DNA of 64,000 nucleotides from Bacillus sp. NEB1478 (lineage in GTDB: Bacteria > Bacillota > Bacilli > Bacillales > Fictibacillaceae). The position numbers and the translations under genes were made by a program. Position 1 is the first letter of the stretch. Each line of letters opens with the position of its first letter. The notes under the pieces are model-generated. The model was given only the letters and a program-made list of their open reading frames with translations. It was not told the origin of the DNA and made no database searches. Shown piece by piece: positions 34,371-42,983 of this stretch. The stretch is from assembly GCF_031582965.1 (NCBI RefSeq), contig NZ_CP134049.1, positions 3,100,001 through 3,164,000 of the forward strand. The letters are read 5' to 3'.

Positions 34371-34622
34371 TATGTATCGCCCCCACATTGGTTAACATCA
34401 ACAAAGTTTATGGTACTAAAAAAACCATGCATCTGCATGATTTTAGATCGGTATTATTATGAAGAGCTGGTTCACCTCATACCTTGAAGGAAAATTCATG
34501 TATACTGCTTAAAAAAGCTTATAAAAACGAAAAAAATCAGAAAATAAGGTAGAAAATGTTTATTTTCATCTTCCATTTTAATATAATAGGATCTTTCTGC
34601 CTGACAATAAATACTCTCCACG

Positions 34623-34727
34623 CCATATATCCACAGTAAACCTTATTTATTCCACAGTAATCGCTCATATATCCACGAAAATAAAGCATAATTCCACGTT
34701 AATTTTGATTTAACCACGAACCGACAT
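34623..34727 (-). repeat. 20-21-bp periodic array (CGTGGAATTAT core), locus 3
   Basis: On the minus strand, after ATGTCGGTTCGTGGTTA, five (C/T)GTGG cores occur; their + strand complements start at 34631, 34652, 34673, 34694 and 34714 (spacings 21, 21, 21, 20). The last two units read GTGGAATAAATAAGGTTTAC and TGTGGATATATGG. The array at 54632 has the same lead-in and the same last two units on the opposite strand. The 404-bp gap 34371-34774 holds this array, plus a small hairpin (CATGCA/TGCATG with seven T, near 34415-34435) that may be a minus-strand terminator. Confidence 0.85.
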
Positions 34728-34774
34728 GCTTCGACGCGATCATACTCCTCTACCCCGACAACAATCTATTACGA

Positions 34775-35167
34775 TCATTTTTTCCTTTTCACTAAATAGC
34801 TTAAAACTAAATAAACAATTCCCATACACAAAATGAAGATTTCGTTATTAAATCCCAACGCCCCGAACGAAACGAAAAAGGTTATGACTGAACCGATACC
34901 AATGATAAAACAGAATCCCATATAAGACTTTTTCCAAGCTTTACTTTTTAGCTTATAAGATCCAAAGGCTGTAATTAAACCGCATAGAAGAAGTATACAA
35001 AAAACCATCAAAACGGAACTGCCCATTGAAGAATTATCCGGTGTACCATTTAATGCTTTTGATAAACTCATTCCGATTAAAGACAAGATGCCAAATCCGA
35101 TTGCTCCAATGATTGTTAACACACCTAAGGTCACACCTACCGTTTTTGTATATCCATACTCTTGCAT
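34775..35167 (-). CDS. Small membrane protein with four predicted helices, unknown function
   Basis: 130 residues. Hydrophobic segments lie near 10-32, 48-66, 80-100 and 105-123, and the protein ends in a basic KRKK tail. I do not recognise a family; the build is similar to DUF-type tetraspan membrane proteins of Bacillus. ATG 35167 follows AGAGGCGGGCAG. In-frame ATG 35194 and GTG 35200 exist but are without a ribosome site. It lies directly downstream of the DUF418 gene and is probably co-transcribed with it. Confidence 0.62.
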   Translation of the reverse strand: MQEYGYTKTVGVTLGVLTIIGAIGFGILSLIGMSLSKALNGTPDNSSMGSSVLMVFCILLLCGLITAFGSYKLKSKAWKKSYMGFCFIIGIGSVITFFVSFGALGFNNEIFILCMGIVYLVLSYLVKRKK

Positions 35168-35201
35168 CTGCCCGCCTCTTTTCTTTTTTTTCATCGTCAC
35201 A

Positions 35202-36413
35202 TTATGCAGATTGTTCTTTTGCTCTTTTTAACCGCTGAACTTTACCGTAAGTCAATGACCTCCAAACCCACTCAAATGGACCAAAGTAATAATTAGCAAG
35301 CCACCATTTCGAAAACACAACTTGAACACCGAAAATAATAAATGCAAAACATACGCCAACTAACGGACCATACTTTCCATACAGACCAAATCCATAGCTA
35401 TAAAAAATAGTTGTTGCGACTATTGATTGTGTTAAATAATTCGTAAACGCCATCCTGCCTGTAAAACGGAATAAGTTAAACAAACGTTTAAACTTTCCAT
35501 GTCTATTGAGAAGAACAATCGAACAAATATAAAAGATACTCATCATCGGACCGCCAAATTCATATCCCCAGGACATTACCGTGTCATAGTGCCAATCTTC
35601 GCCTTTATAACCAAACCATAGTATAGGCAGCAGCTTGCTTCCTGCCCCTAAGATCATCGTAGCAAACCAAAGCTTCCACAACGTTCTGTTTGAAAAAGTA
35701 CGCTTTTTAGCCGCATATGCTCCCCAAAGAAACATCGGCAGCAGCCCTGCTATAAAAAATGGCAGAAAGCTGTTTAAATCTGTCCATTCTCGTATACGTT
35801 CTGACGTAATTTCTCCAAATGTTCCTTCACTATAAATTTGTACCGATTGTTTAATTTCTGAAAGGTAATGCGCGTTTGACGCTGCCTGTTCACTTAATGC
35901 AGTCCCGCTAGCCCAGTAGAAATAAGTAAGGCTGGTCATAAACAAACCGTACAGAACGAGGAGCACTATTCCTGCGATCAGCAAAAACTTAGGCGGCAGC
36001 TTATAAAATAAAAGCATCAGCAATCCAACGATCGAATACGTAATCAGAATATCTCCGTACCAAAAAAGGACGACATGAAGAATTCCAAATGCCAGCAAAA
36101 CGAATTGCCGTCTGATCCAAACTGTAACAAAACCTTTATCGTTTTCTGCCGCTCTTTCGGCCATCAATATCATTCCAAATCCAAACAAAAACGAAAACAT
36201 TGTAATGAAATTTCCTTGAACAAAAAAGTCCAGTAAAATATTCGTCCAAATGTGATAAGGCTGATCAAAAAATTCATAACTTAAGCTTCTGACCGGATCA
36301 TCTGGACCCGAAAAAGATTTCATATTAACGAGTAAAATACCAAAAATGGCGATTCCTCTTAAAATATCTAACGATTCTATCCGCTGTTTTTCACCAATCG
36401 GAGCCCACTTCAT
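35202..36413 (-). CDS. DUF418-domain membrane protein (YeiB family)
   Basis: 403 residues, about ten membrane segments. The N-terminus has the acyltransferase-like start RIESLDILRGIAIFGILLVNM, typical of the DUF418/heparan-alpha-glucosaminide acetyltransferase-like group. The C-terminal DUF418 ends FGPFEWVWRSLTYGK. It probably transfers acyl groups or moves substrates across the membrane; no substrate is known. The ATG at 36413 overlaps the stop (ATGA) of a 9-codon leader ORF with a good ribosome site. GTG 36425 is the alternative start. Confidence 0.82.
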   Translation of the reverse strand: MKWAPIGEKQRIESLDILRGIAIFGILLVNMKSFSGPDDPVRSLSYEFFDQPYHIWTNILLDFFVQGNFITMFSFLFGFGMILMAERAAENDKGFVTVWIRRQFVLLAFGILHVVLFWYGDILITYSIVGLLMLLFYKLPPKFLLIAGIVLLVLYGLFMTSLTYFYWASGTALSEQAASNAHYLSEIKQSVQIYSEGTFGEITSERIREWTDLNSFLPFFIAGLLPMFLWGAYAAKKRTFSNRTLWKLWFATMILGAGSKLLPILWFGYKGEDWHYDTVMSWGYEFGGPMMSIFYICSIVLLNRHGKFKRLFNLFRFTGRMAFTNYLTQSIVATTIFYSYGFGLYGKYGPLVGVCFAFIIFGVQVVFSKWWLANYYFGPFEWVWRSLTYGKVQRLKRAKEQSA

Positions 36414-36439
36414 ATATATAACCACTCATATTTTTGCAT
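36410..36439 (-). CDS. Possible 9-residue leader peptide coupled to the DUF418 gene
   Basis: ATG at 36439 is preceded by AGAGGAG at good spacing and encodes MQKYEWLYI, then TGA overlaps the DUF418 ATG. The DUF418 start has no ribosome site of its own, so ribosomes terminating here could reinitiate. Short length makes the call tentative. Confidence 0.35.
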   Translation of the reverse strand: MQKYEWLYI

Positions 36440-36544
36440 ATTTTCACTCCTCTTTGATTTATTTTACCTTAAAAAGGCAAAAAAGTTAGAATACGATTCA
36501 TTTTTTGCTATCCTATAAAGAACAGAGTAAGGGAATCGGGAAGG

Positions 36545-37360
36545 ATGAAGACCGTTTTGAAAAAGTACATGCTAACTGTAATATCTGTTGTTTCGATTTT
36601 GGCTACCGTTATATGGCTGCTCGGTTTAGGATGGACACTGCAGGATCAGTTCACTGCCAATAAACAATTAATGAAACCAGAAGAAAAAATAGAATCAGCC
36701 ATCCAAAAAAAGGATGATAATAACTTAAACATTTTCGCTTTAGGCGATTCTTTAACGCGAGGAACAGGCGATGCTGACAGTAAAGGATATGCTGGCTACC
36801 TTGCAGACATCATAAAGAAAAAGTCAGACAAAGATGTCAACCTTATCAATACAGCTGTTAAAGGGGAGAAATCACAGGGGCTTCTCAGGCAGCTTCATCA
36901 ACGCGAAATACAGCGTCAGGTGAAGAATGCAGATGTTATTATCATGACGATCGGCGGCAACGATCTTTTCCAGCAAGGTACCGCTTTAGAATCCTTAAAT
37001 CTCACTAAAATAAATACACAAAAAGATGTCTACCTTAACAACGTTTCAAAGATTTATAAACAACTGCGAGAATTAAACGATCAAGCTGTCATCTATCATG
37101 TCGGTCTCTATAACCCATTCAGTAATCTAGCAGATGCAAAAACAACATCCTCTATCGTACGAGACTGGAACTTTCAAACAGCAGAAACGGCGGCCGCTTT
37201 TCAAAAAATCGTTTATGTTCCTACTTTTGATCTTTTTCAGCTTCAGGTTGAAAACTTTTTATACACAGATCAATTTCACCCTAATACAAAAGGTTACAAG
37301 CTTATCGCAGAACGCGTAGCCTCACTGATCGACTTTGAACAGGAGGAAAAAGAGTCATGA
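36545..37360 (+). CDS. SGNH/GDSL-type hydrolase, membrane-anchored
   Basis: 271 residues. One N-terminal membrane anchor (about 9-31) places the enzyme outside. The SGNH blocks are intact: GDSLTRG (catalytic Ser, near 76), the Gly block region, IGGND (near 143) and DQFHPN (catalytic Asp-His, near 240). It should hydrolyse esters in the wall or at the surface. It is the first gene of an operon and overlaps the ABC ATPase by 4 bp, so hydrolase and exporter are made together. Confidence 0.87.
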   Translation: MKTVLKKYMLTVISVVSILATVIWLLGLGWTLQDQFTANKQLMKPEEKIESAIQKKDDNNLNIFALGDSLTRGTGDADSKGYAGYLADIIKKKSDKDVNLINTAVKGEKSQGLLRQLHQREIQRQVKNADVIIMTIGGNDLFQQGTALESLNLTKINTQKDVYLNNVSKIYKQLRELNDQAVIYHVGLYNPFSNLADAKTTSSIVRDWNFQTAETAAAFQKIVYVPTFDLFQLQVENFLYTDQFHPNTKGYKLIAERVASLIDFEQEEKES

Positions 37361-38271
37361 CAAATACTCCCGCATTAGAAGTAAACCATCTCACAAAGAA
37401 GATTAAAGGCAAGCAAATTATAAAAGACGTCTCATTTACACTTTATCCAGGGGAAGTATTTGGATTTCTGGGACCAAATGGAGCTGGGAAGACGACGACG
37501 ATCCGGATGATCGTCGGTTTGATCTCTCCTACTTCAGGTACGATAAGAATCGGCGGAAGAAATGTACGGACAGAATTTACAGCAGCGATGAAACACCTTG
37601 GCTGTATTGTTGAAAACCCAGAGCTTTATTCTTATTTAACCGGTTGGGAGAATCTGGACCATTTTGCTAGAATGGATCCTTCCATTTCAAAAGATAGATT
37701 AACAGAAGTTATAACACTAGTAGGTCTGTCAAATCGAATACATGACCGTGTCAGTACATACTCCCTCGGGATGAGACAAAGGCTCGGAATTGCCCAAGCT
37801 CTGCTAGGAAAACCAAAAGTACTTATTCTCGATGAGCCGACAAACGGTCTTGATCCTGCTGGAATACGGGAGATGCGAGAATTTATCAGACAGCTTGCAA
37901 CGGAAGAAAATTTAAGTGTACTCGTTTCATCACATCTACTGAGCGAGATTCAGCTTATGTGTGACAGAGTCGCTATTATTTCAAAAGGCTCTGTCATTCG
38001 AACAGATTCGGTAGAAAATTTACTTGCAGAACAAGAAAGAGTGATTTGGAAAGCAGAGCCTATCGAGTTTGCAAAACAGCTTTTACAAGAAGAAACGGCT
38101 GTAACAGAAGGTCCAGACGAAACTTTGATTACGCTTTGTAATGAATCATTATTGCCAGAGTGGAACAAAAAGCTTGTTATGGCTGGAGTGAAAGTTAAAG
38201 AGATGAGAACACAGCTGCCTTCTCTTGAAGACTTGTTCTTGGAAGTGACAGGAGGAGAAACTATTGATTAA
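37357..38271 (+). CDS. ABC transporter ATP-binding protein, BcrA/NatA type
   Basis: 304 residues. Walker A is GPNGAGKTT, the signature is YSLGMRQRLGIAQAL (an SLGM variant of LSGGQ common in DrrA/BcrA-type exporters), and Walker B is VLILDEPTNGLDP, followed by the His-switch VSSHLLSE. The 70-residue C-terminal extension is usual in this group. It powers the ABC-2 permease encoded next. The ATG overlaps the hydrolase stop, and the next gene overlaps this one by 8 bp. Confidence 0.92.
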   Translation: MTNTPALEVNHLTKKIKGKQIIKDVSFTLYPGEVFGFLGPNGAGKTTTIRMIVGLISPTSGTIRIGGRNVRTEFTAAMKHLGCIVENPELYSYLTGWENLDHFARMDPSISKDRLTEVITLVGLSNRIHDRVSTYSLGMRQRLGIAQALLGKPKVLILDEPTNGLDPAGIREMREFIRQLATEENLSVLVSSHLLSEIQLMCDRVAIISKGSVIRTDSVENLLAEQERVIWKAEPIEFAKQLLQEETAVTEGPDETLITLCNESLLPEWNKKLVMAGVKVKEMRTQLPSLEDLFLEVTGGETID

Positions 38272-39244
38272 TCTTGTGCGCAATGAAATGCTGAAGCTCC
38301 TTCGAAAAAAAAGATTATACGTCATCGTGCTCATTATCGCTTTCCTCGTACCATTATTTACATACGCTCAGTTCAAGCAGATCCAGGAACAGCGCGAAAA
38401 GATGGGGACGCAAGATTGGCGGACCGTTCTTCAGCAAGAAATAACGGATACCCAAAACAGACTCAGTTCTAGCCGCCTGCAGGATGAGTGGCGCAAATAC
38501 TTAAAGATCAGATTATCTCAGCAGCAGTATTATCTTGAAAATGACATCGACCCCAACACACCTGGCGCTCCAACGTTTATGCGTGTTTTTGTAGAGAATT
38601 CGATTGACTTGTTATTACCTCTTCTCGTCATGGTTATCGTCGCTGACCTCGTTTCTTCTGAATCAAGCGGAGGTACGATAAAGCTTCTGCTGACCAGACC
38701 AGTAAAAAGATGGCGCGTTTTGTTAAGTAAATATATAGCCATGCTGCTTTCTGTTTCATTTATTGTCCTTTCAGTAGCCTTTTTATCTTATACGATATCA
38801 GGATTAGTTTTCGGATATGGTGGCTGGAGTATGCCTCTTTTAACCGGGTTTTCTGTTTCTGGAGATGAGCTCGTTACAGATTTTGTGCATATCGTCCCGC
38901 AATGGCAATACATTTTGATGGAGTTCGGCCTCGTCTGGTATGTGTGTGTCATCGTCGGTACATTGACCTTTATGCTTTCGGTATTGTTAAGAAGTACCGC
39001 TGCAGTAATGGGAATCATGCTCGCTTCTCTCATCGCCGGGGCAATCCTCATCAACATGGTATCTTCATGGGAAAGCGCAAAATATTTCTTTATGGTCAAC
39101 TTACAGCTCACAAACTATATAAGCGGAATGGCTACGCCAATCGAAGGAATGACATTAGGATTTTCAATGACTGTCCTTGCAGTTTGGGGACTTGCCGGCT
39201 TTATCATTTCATTCGTAACCTTTTCAAAACGGGATATTTATTAA
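38264..39244 (+). CDS. ABC-2-type transporter permease
   Basis: 326 residues, six membrane segments. A large extracytoplasmic loop rich in Gln/Arg (about 40-110) lies between TM1 and TM2. SSESSGGTIKLLLTRPVKRWRVLLSKY is the typical ABC-2 coupling segment. It is the export partner of the preceding ATPase. The start is TTG 38264 with GGAGG 8 nt upstream. The substrate could be a lipid, peptide or antibiotic; the linked SGNH hydrolase favours an envelope substrate. Confidence 0.87.
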   Translation: MINLVRNEMLKLLRKKRLYVIVLIIAFLVPLFTYAQFKQIQEQREKMGTQDWRTVLQQEITDTQNRLSSSRLQDEWRKYLKIRLSQQQYYLENDIDPNTPGAPTFMRVFVENSIDLLLPLLVMVIVADLVSSESSGGTIKLLLTRPVKRWRVLLSKYIAMLLSVSFIVLSVAFLSYTISGLVFGYGGWSMPLLTGFSVSGDELVTDFVHIVPQWQYILMEFGLVWYVCVIVGTLTFMLSVLLRSTAAVMGIMLASLIAGAILINMVSSWESAKYFFMVNLQLTNYISGMATPIEGMTLGFSMTVLAVWGLAGFIISFVTFSKRDIY

Positions 39245-39282
39245 AAGGGCTTTGTTAAAAGAATTCTAAAAATAGCTAAAAA

Positions 39283-39318
39283 AAAGGAAACAGAGCTCAA
39301 GGCTTTGTTTCCTTTTTA
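39283..39318. terminator. Bidirectional terminator between the ABC operon and the chemoreceptor
   Basis: Ten-bp stem AAAGGAAACA/TGTTTCCTTT with T-runs on both strands, between convergent genes. Confidence 0.88.
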
Positions 39319-39337
39319 TATCAATTCAACAGTATTC

Positions 39338-41347
39338 TTAATCGATTTTAAAATACTTAATCATATTCGCTAATGAGTGAGAAGCCTCGTTCAATTCCTC
39401 TGCTGACTTTGAAACGGTACTAAGTGCACGAACTTGTTCTTCTGTAGATGCACTCACTTGCTCACTTGCGGCTGCGGATTGTTCCGCTACAGCTGCAATG
39501 CTTTGAATAGAAGCGACTACTTCATCTTTGTAGTTGTTTATGACATCTACTTCACTCGTAATCTCTTGAATGGATTTAACCATATTATTCATCGTAGCAG
39601 CGATTTCATTAAATGCTAGCTCTGTATCAGAAACTGTTTGATTTTGCTCATACGCAATCTGTTTCGTCTGCTCCATTTCTTTTACAGCGCGTTCGGATTC
39701 TGTTCCGATTCCGGTAATTGTTTTTCTGACTTTATCTGCCGCGATTGCTGATTGTTCAGCGAGTTTACGGACTTCATCTGCAACCACCGCAAAGCCTCTT
39801 CCGCTATCACCCGCTCGAGCCGCTTCAATGCTTGCATTTAAGGCAAGCAAGTTGGTCTGTTCAGAAATATCCGTTATCGATTGAATGACATGTTCAATTT
39901 CTTCCACTTTATTTGCGAGACCTGAAATGACTTCTTCAATATTGTGCAGCACTTTGTTGCTCTCACTCGTTTTTTCACGCAGAACGTTCATTTGGGCAAG
40001 ACCGTTTGTGTTCGCAGTTTCCGCAAATGATGATAAGCGGGTCATTTCTTCTGCATGGCTGTTTACTTTTTCAATTTGTGAAGACAAATCGAGCGTTCTT
40101 CTATTCGTTTCGTCCGCATCCTCTGCCTGTGTTGTAGCTCCTGACGCAATCTCTGCAACCGCTCTGGATACTTCTTCACTCGCGGCAATCGTCTCTTCCG
40201 ACACAGCGCTTAAGTTTGATGTTGATTCATTCACCGTCTCAACAGATTGACTGACTGAAGCAATCAGTCCTCTCATGTTTTCTACCATCGCATTAAAATG
40301 ATGAGTGAGAGTCCCCACTTCATCTTTGGATTTTGTATTGACCGAAACTGTCAGATCGCCCTCTGCTACGAGCTGTACTTGTTTTTGCAGATTCCTGATT
40401 GGATTCGCGATACTTCTAGCTAAGAAATAGGTTAATAAAAGAGCAATGACTACAGCAATAGAAGCGAATAATAAAACGGTATTTCTAAGCTGCTGGGCAT
40501 CTTTCAACAAATCTGCTTTTTTATAAACTAATCCGAGCTTCCAGCCTGTATCCTTAATTGAATTGTAAAATAGCTCACGGTCCGTATTTTTATACTTATA
40601 ATAGATGTTTCCTTTTTCATTATTAAACATCTCTTTAATAAAAGAATGCTTGCTTAAGTTTTTTCCTTGTTCATTTGGATGTACAAGTGCCATCCCTTTT
40701 GCATCCAATAGTATTGGGTAACCATTATAGCCAACCTTCGTTTGATTGATCATACTAGATAGACCAGCAAGACTTAAGTCCATTCCAACTACACCAAGAA
40801 CTTCACTGCTCACAGGATCAAGCACAGGCTTAGCCACTGTCACAACATATTCTCCAGAACTTGCATCTTTATAAGGTTCTGTCCACATCACTTTTTCTGG
40901 CGATTGAATAGCCGTTTGATACCACGGCCGGCTAGTCGGATCAAAACCTTCAGGAAGATCAATCTTAGGCGAGGTTTTGAACTGCTTCGTTGCAGCCCCT
41001 ACATATAAAATAGCCGCATTTTTGTTCAGATCTAAAAAATGATGGAAATCCTGATCGACAATCGGCCACGATTCTCCAATCCCTTTTGTTTCATCCGTCT
41101 TTAATGTTTGTAAATAATTGATCAGACGGCTATCTTTACTATAGCGGTCAATTGTACTTCCATAAGACTTTAAATATAACTCTGTTGAAGATTTCACATC
41201 GTTTGCTAGTCCCGTTGCTTGTTCTTGAATGTTCTTCTCCATCTGCTTTTTCGTTTGAAAATATGAAAACAATGAGGAAGAAATAAGCGCCACTGCAACG
41301 AGAATACTTACAGATAACATGACTTTAGTTTGTATCTTTTTAAACAT
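39338..41347 (-). CDS. Methyl-accepting chemotaxis protein with dCache sensor
   Basis: 669 residues, like McpA/McpB/TlpA of B. subtilis. TM1 lies near 9-31 and a double-Cache sensor near 35-275. The sensor contains [23 protein letters not shown] and GVVGMDLS, placements that match the amino-acid-binding dCache pattern. TM2 lies near 285-305, then HAMP (306-358) and the signalling domain with tip [20 protein letters not shown]. It probably senses amino acids from outside. A SigD-type promoter lies about 45-70 bp upstream. Monocistronic. Confidence 0.93.
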   Translation of the reverse strand: MFKKIQTKVMLSVSILVAVALISSSLFSYFQTKKQMEKNIQEQATGLANDVKSSTELYLKSYGSTIDRYSKDSRLINYLQTLKTDETKGIGESWPIVDQDFHHFLDLNKNAAILYVGAATKQFKTSPKIDLPEGFDPTSRPWYQTAIQSPEKVMWTEPYKDASSGEYVVTVAKPVLDPVSSEVLGVVGMDLSLAGLSSMINQTKVGYNGYPILLDAKGMALVHPNEQGKNLSKHSFIKEMFNNEKGNIYYKYKNTDRELFYNSIKDTGWKLGLVYKKADLLKDAQQLRNTVLLFASIAVVIALLLTYFLARSIANPIRNLQKQVQLVAEGDLTVSVNTKSKDEVGTLTHHFNAMVENMRGLIASVSQSVETVNESTSNLSAVSEETIAASEEVSRAVAEIASGATTQAEDADETNRRTLDLSSQIEKVNSHAEEMTRLSSFAETANTNGLAQMNVLREKTSESNKVLHNIEEVISGLANKVEEIEHVIQSITDISEQTNLLALNASIEAARAGDSGRGFAVVADEVRKLAEQSAIAADKVRKTITGIGTESERAVKEMEQTKQIAYEQNQTVSDTELAFNEIAATMNNMVKSIQEITSEVDVINNYKDEVVASIQSIAAVAEQSAAASEQVSASTEEQVRALSTVSKSAEELNEASHSLANMIKYFKID

Positions 41348-41388
41348 CTGTTTAACCCCCTGTTCATCCCTGGTTCATTACCTTCTAA

Positions 41389-41416
41389 ATATCGACAAAT
41401 ACTTACATGAGTTTTA
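41389..41416 (-). promoter_or_regulatory. SigD-type promoter of the dCache chemoreceptor
   Basis: Minus-strand TAAA (41416-41413), 16-bp spacer, then GTCGATAT (41396-41389), one base from the consensus GCCGATAT. Confidence 0.7.
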
Positions 41417-41513
41417 TCGCATAGGGCGAAACAGGTACAAAAGACACAGTTATTTTAAAAGCTACTCGTTACGTAGTAAGGATTACCCGCTGATGTTTAA
41501 GACGTGTCGTTTC

Positions 41514-41620
41514 TTGTCGACTCGGGGATATATGGTCAATTCTCGTTGGATTATGAACAAAAGTCGTTGGATTATACCTATTTTTCGTTGAATTATGATC
41601 AAAAGTCGTTGGATTAATAG
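41514..41620 (+). repeat. 21-bp periodic array (CGTTGGATTAT core), locus 4
   Basis: Lead-in TTGTCGACTCGG (41514-41525) is identical to that at 26388. Cores follow at exact 21-bp steps: 41523 (CGGGGATATATGG), 41544, 41565, 41586 and 41607 (CGTTGGATTAT, one with CGTTGAATTAT). The first unit resembles GTGGATATATGG of loci 3 and 5, linking the two subfamilies. The rest of the 446-bp gap 41348-41793 holds the SigD promoter and the terC terminator. Confidence 0.87.
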
Positions 41621-41743
41621 CTTGTGCAGGTGAAAATTACAGTTTTCACCTTTCAAAATTAGGCTTTCTCCATCATAGTCCTGCTTAATGGGAGTCTAAT
41701 CCTGCCAACAAACACTCCAATCCTGCAATCTTGCTCCTCCCAT

Positions 41744-41783
41744 CAAAAAAAAAGATCCAAAAGGATAGGTTTCCTTTTGGATC
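41744..41783 (-). terminator. Terminator of the TerC-family gene
   Basis: Twelve-bp perfect stem GATCCAAAAGGA/TCCTTTTGGATC, then nine T on the minus strand. Confidence 0.93.
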
Positions 41784-41793
41784 AGCGCATCAT

Positions 41794-42501
41794 TTATACT
41801 TCACTTTTAGTAGGGGGTGTTTCCGTTTCTTCCTCTTTTTCTTCACTCATTTTCTTCTTTTTCAGCATTCCCAGCCCTAATACGATAACGATCATTAAGA
41901 ATTCAAATCCGTATTTAATGAAGTCATTTTCAAAATAAGGCTTCATGAATTTTTCACCGACGATCATTTTAGAAGCGGTCCACGCGAGCACTCCAGCACC
42001 AATCGTAATGATGAACGGATATTTTTCCATCAGTTTTAGGAATAAGGTACTTCCCCAAACAACAATCGGAACAGAGATCAATAATCCTATGACAACAAGC
42101 AGAAAATCTCCATGTGCGGCACCGGCTACTGCTAGAACGTTATCCAGCCCCATTACTGCGTCCGCGATAATGATTGTCCTGATTGCTGCGAATATATTAT
42201 CTTTCGCTTGAACTTCGTGATCTTTTTCTTCTACCATTAATTTATAAGCAATATATAAAAGGATGAGTCCTCCCGCTAATAATAAACCTGGAATCTTTAA
42301 AAGCCAGACAACGGCTAATGTTGCTGCTGCTCTTATTACGATAGCACCTACAGTACCCCAAAGAATCACTTTCTTTTGGTTTTCTTTTGGTAAATTTCTA
42401 GCTGCTAATCCGATTACGATCGCATTGTCTCCCGCCAGAACTAAGTCGATGACGACAATCGCCAGTAATGCAGACCAAAAATCTGCTGCAAATAATTCCA
42501 T
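41794..42501 (-). CDS. TerC-family membrane protein (YjbE-like)
   Basis: 235 residues, seven membrane segments. The family signatures are VVIDLVLAGDNAIVIGLAARNLP in TM1 and IADAVMGLDNVLAVAGAAHGD in the middle, each with conserved D-N for metal binding. Bacillus TerC proteins export manganese or metalate secreted enzymes. No Mn-sensing yybP-ykoY leader is evident upstream. ATG 42501 follows AGGGAGGATATTAGGA; the longer reading to 42549 lacks a ribosome site. Confidence 0.88.
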   Translation of the reverse strand: MELFAADFWSALLAIVVIDLVLAGDNAIVIGLAARNLPKENQKKVILWGTVGAIVIRAAATLAVVWLLKIPGLLLAGGLILLYIAYKLMVEEKDHEVQAKDNIFAAIRTIIIADAVMGLDNVLAVAGAAHGDFLLVVIGLLISVPIVVWGSTLFLKLMEKYPFIITIGAGVLAWTASKMIVGEKFMKPYFENDFIKYGFEFLMIVIVLGLGMLKKKKMSEEKEEETETPPTKSEV

Positions 42502-42578
42502 TCCTAATATCCTCCCTGTTAAGCATCTGTTTAATAGTATAACCTTCAAAGATTGAATTAATTTCGATCAAATCATAG

Positions 42579-42606
42579 AAAAAAGGCTGCTAACAAAGCC
42601 TTTATG
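42579..42606 (-). terminator. Terminator-like hairpin upstream of terC
   Basis: Seven-bp stem AAAGGCT/AGCCTTT with an 8-nt loop and six T on the minus strand. It may end a small transcript from 42628-42825 or act as an attenuator in the terC leader. Confidence 0.6.
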
Positions 42607-42627
42607 CCCTGCCAGGCTTATACCACT

Positions 42628-42825
42628 TTACATACAATAAGTGAAAAGGGTGTTTTTTCTCATGTTCTCATGCGGTTGTACTATTACGTGCATGTCGTGT
42701 GTATGAATAGGTGGTGCCCCTATTTTCTGCCAAGATATTTCTCCATGCTGCTGTCCCATTCTTCCGTCACCGCCTGCTACCTCTCCTTTAATTACTCTAT
42801 GCAGCAGCGGCTGCGGCTCTAACAC
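42628..42825 (-). CDS. Possible small protein, 65 residues
   Basis: GTG at 42825 opens a frame reading MLEPQPLLHRVIKGEVAGGDGRMG and ending HDMHVIVQPHENMRKNTLFTYCM. A terminator hairpin lies just past its stop, which supports a transcript here. The ribosome site is weak (GAGG about 11 nt upstream) and I know no family. The rest of the 482-bp gap 42502-42983 is otherwise empty apart from hairpins. A plus-strand frame over the same bases looks less protein-like. Confidence 0.35.
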   Translation of the reverse strand: MLEPQPLLHRVIKGEVAGGDGRMGQQHGEISWQKIGAPPIHTHDMHVIVQPHENMRKNTLFTYCM

Positions 42826-42895
42826 TGTTAGAAGTACCTCATCCTGCTGTAATAGATTTTAGTTTTTTCACCTCAACACACTACTACGGATAAAC

Positions 42896-42930
42896 GAACG
42901 TTTTGTTTCAAAAAAAGCGTTCTTTTTTTT
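42896..42930 (+). terminator. Terminator-like hairpin of unknown transcript
   Basis: Stem GAACG(T)TTT/AAA(A)GCGTTC followed by eight T on the plus strand. No plus-strand gene precedes it within 2 kb, so it would end an unrecognised short RNA. Confidence 0.4.
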
Positions 42931-42983
42931 CATTAGGGGAATAATGCATGATAAGATAGCTGCAGTCTGGAGGACTTATACAT

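Noticed and set aside
42502..42620. Manganese-sensing yybP-ykoY riboswitch ahead of the TerC gene
   Set aside because: TerC genes often have one, but the conserved internal loops are not present here.
42604..42822. 72-residue plus-strand ORF opposite the possible minus-strand small gene
   Set aside because: No ribosome site, unusual composition, and no terminator directly after it.
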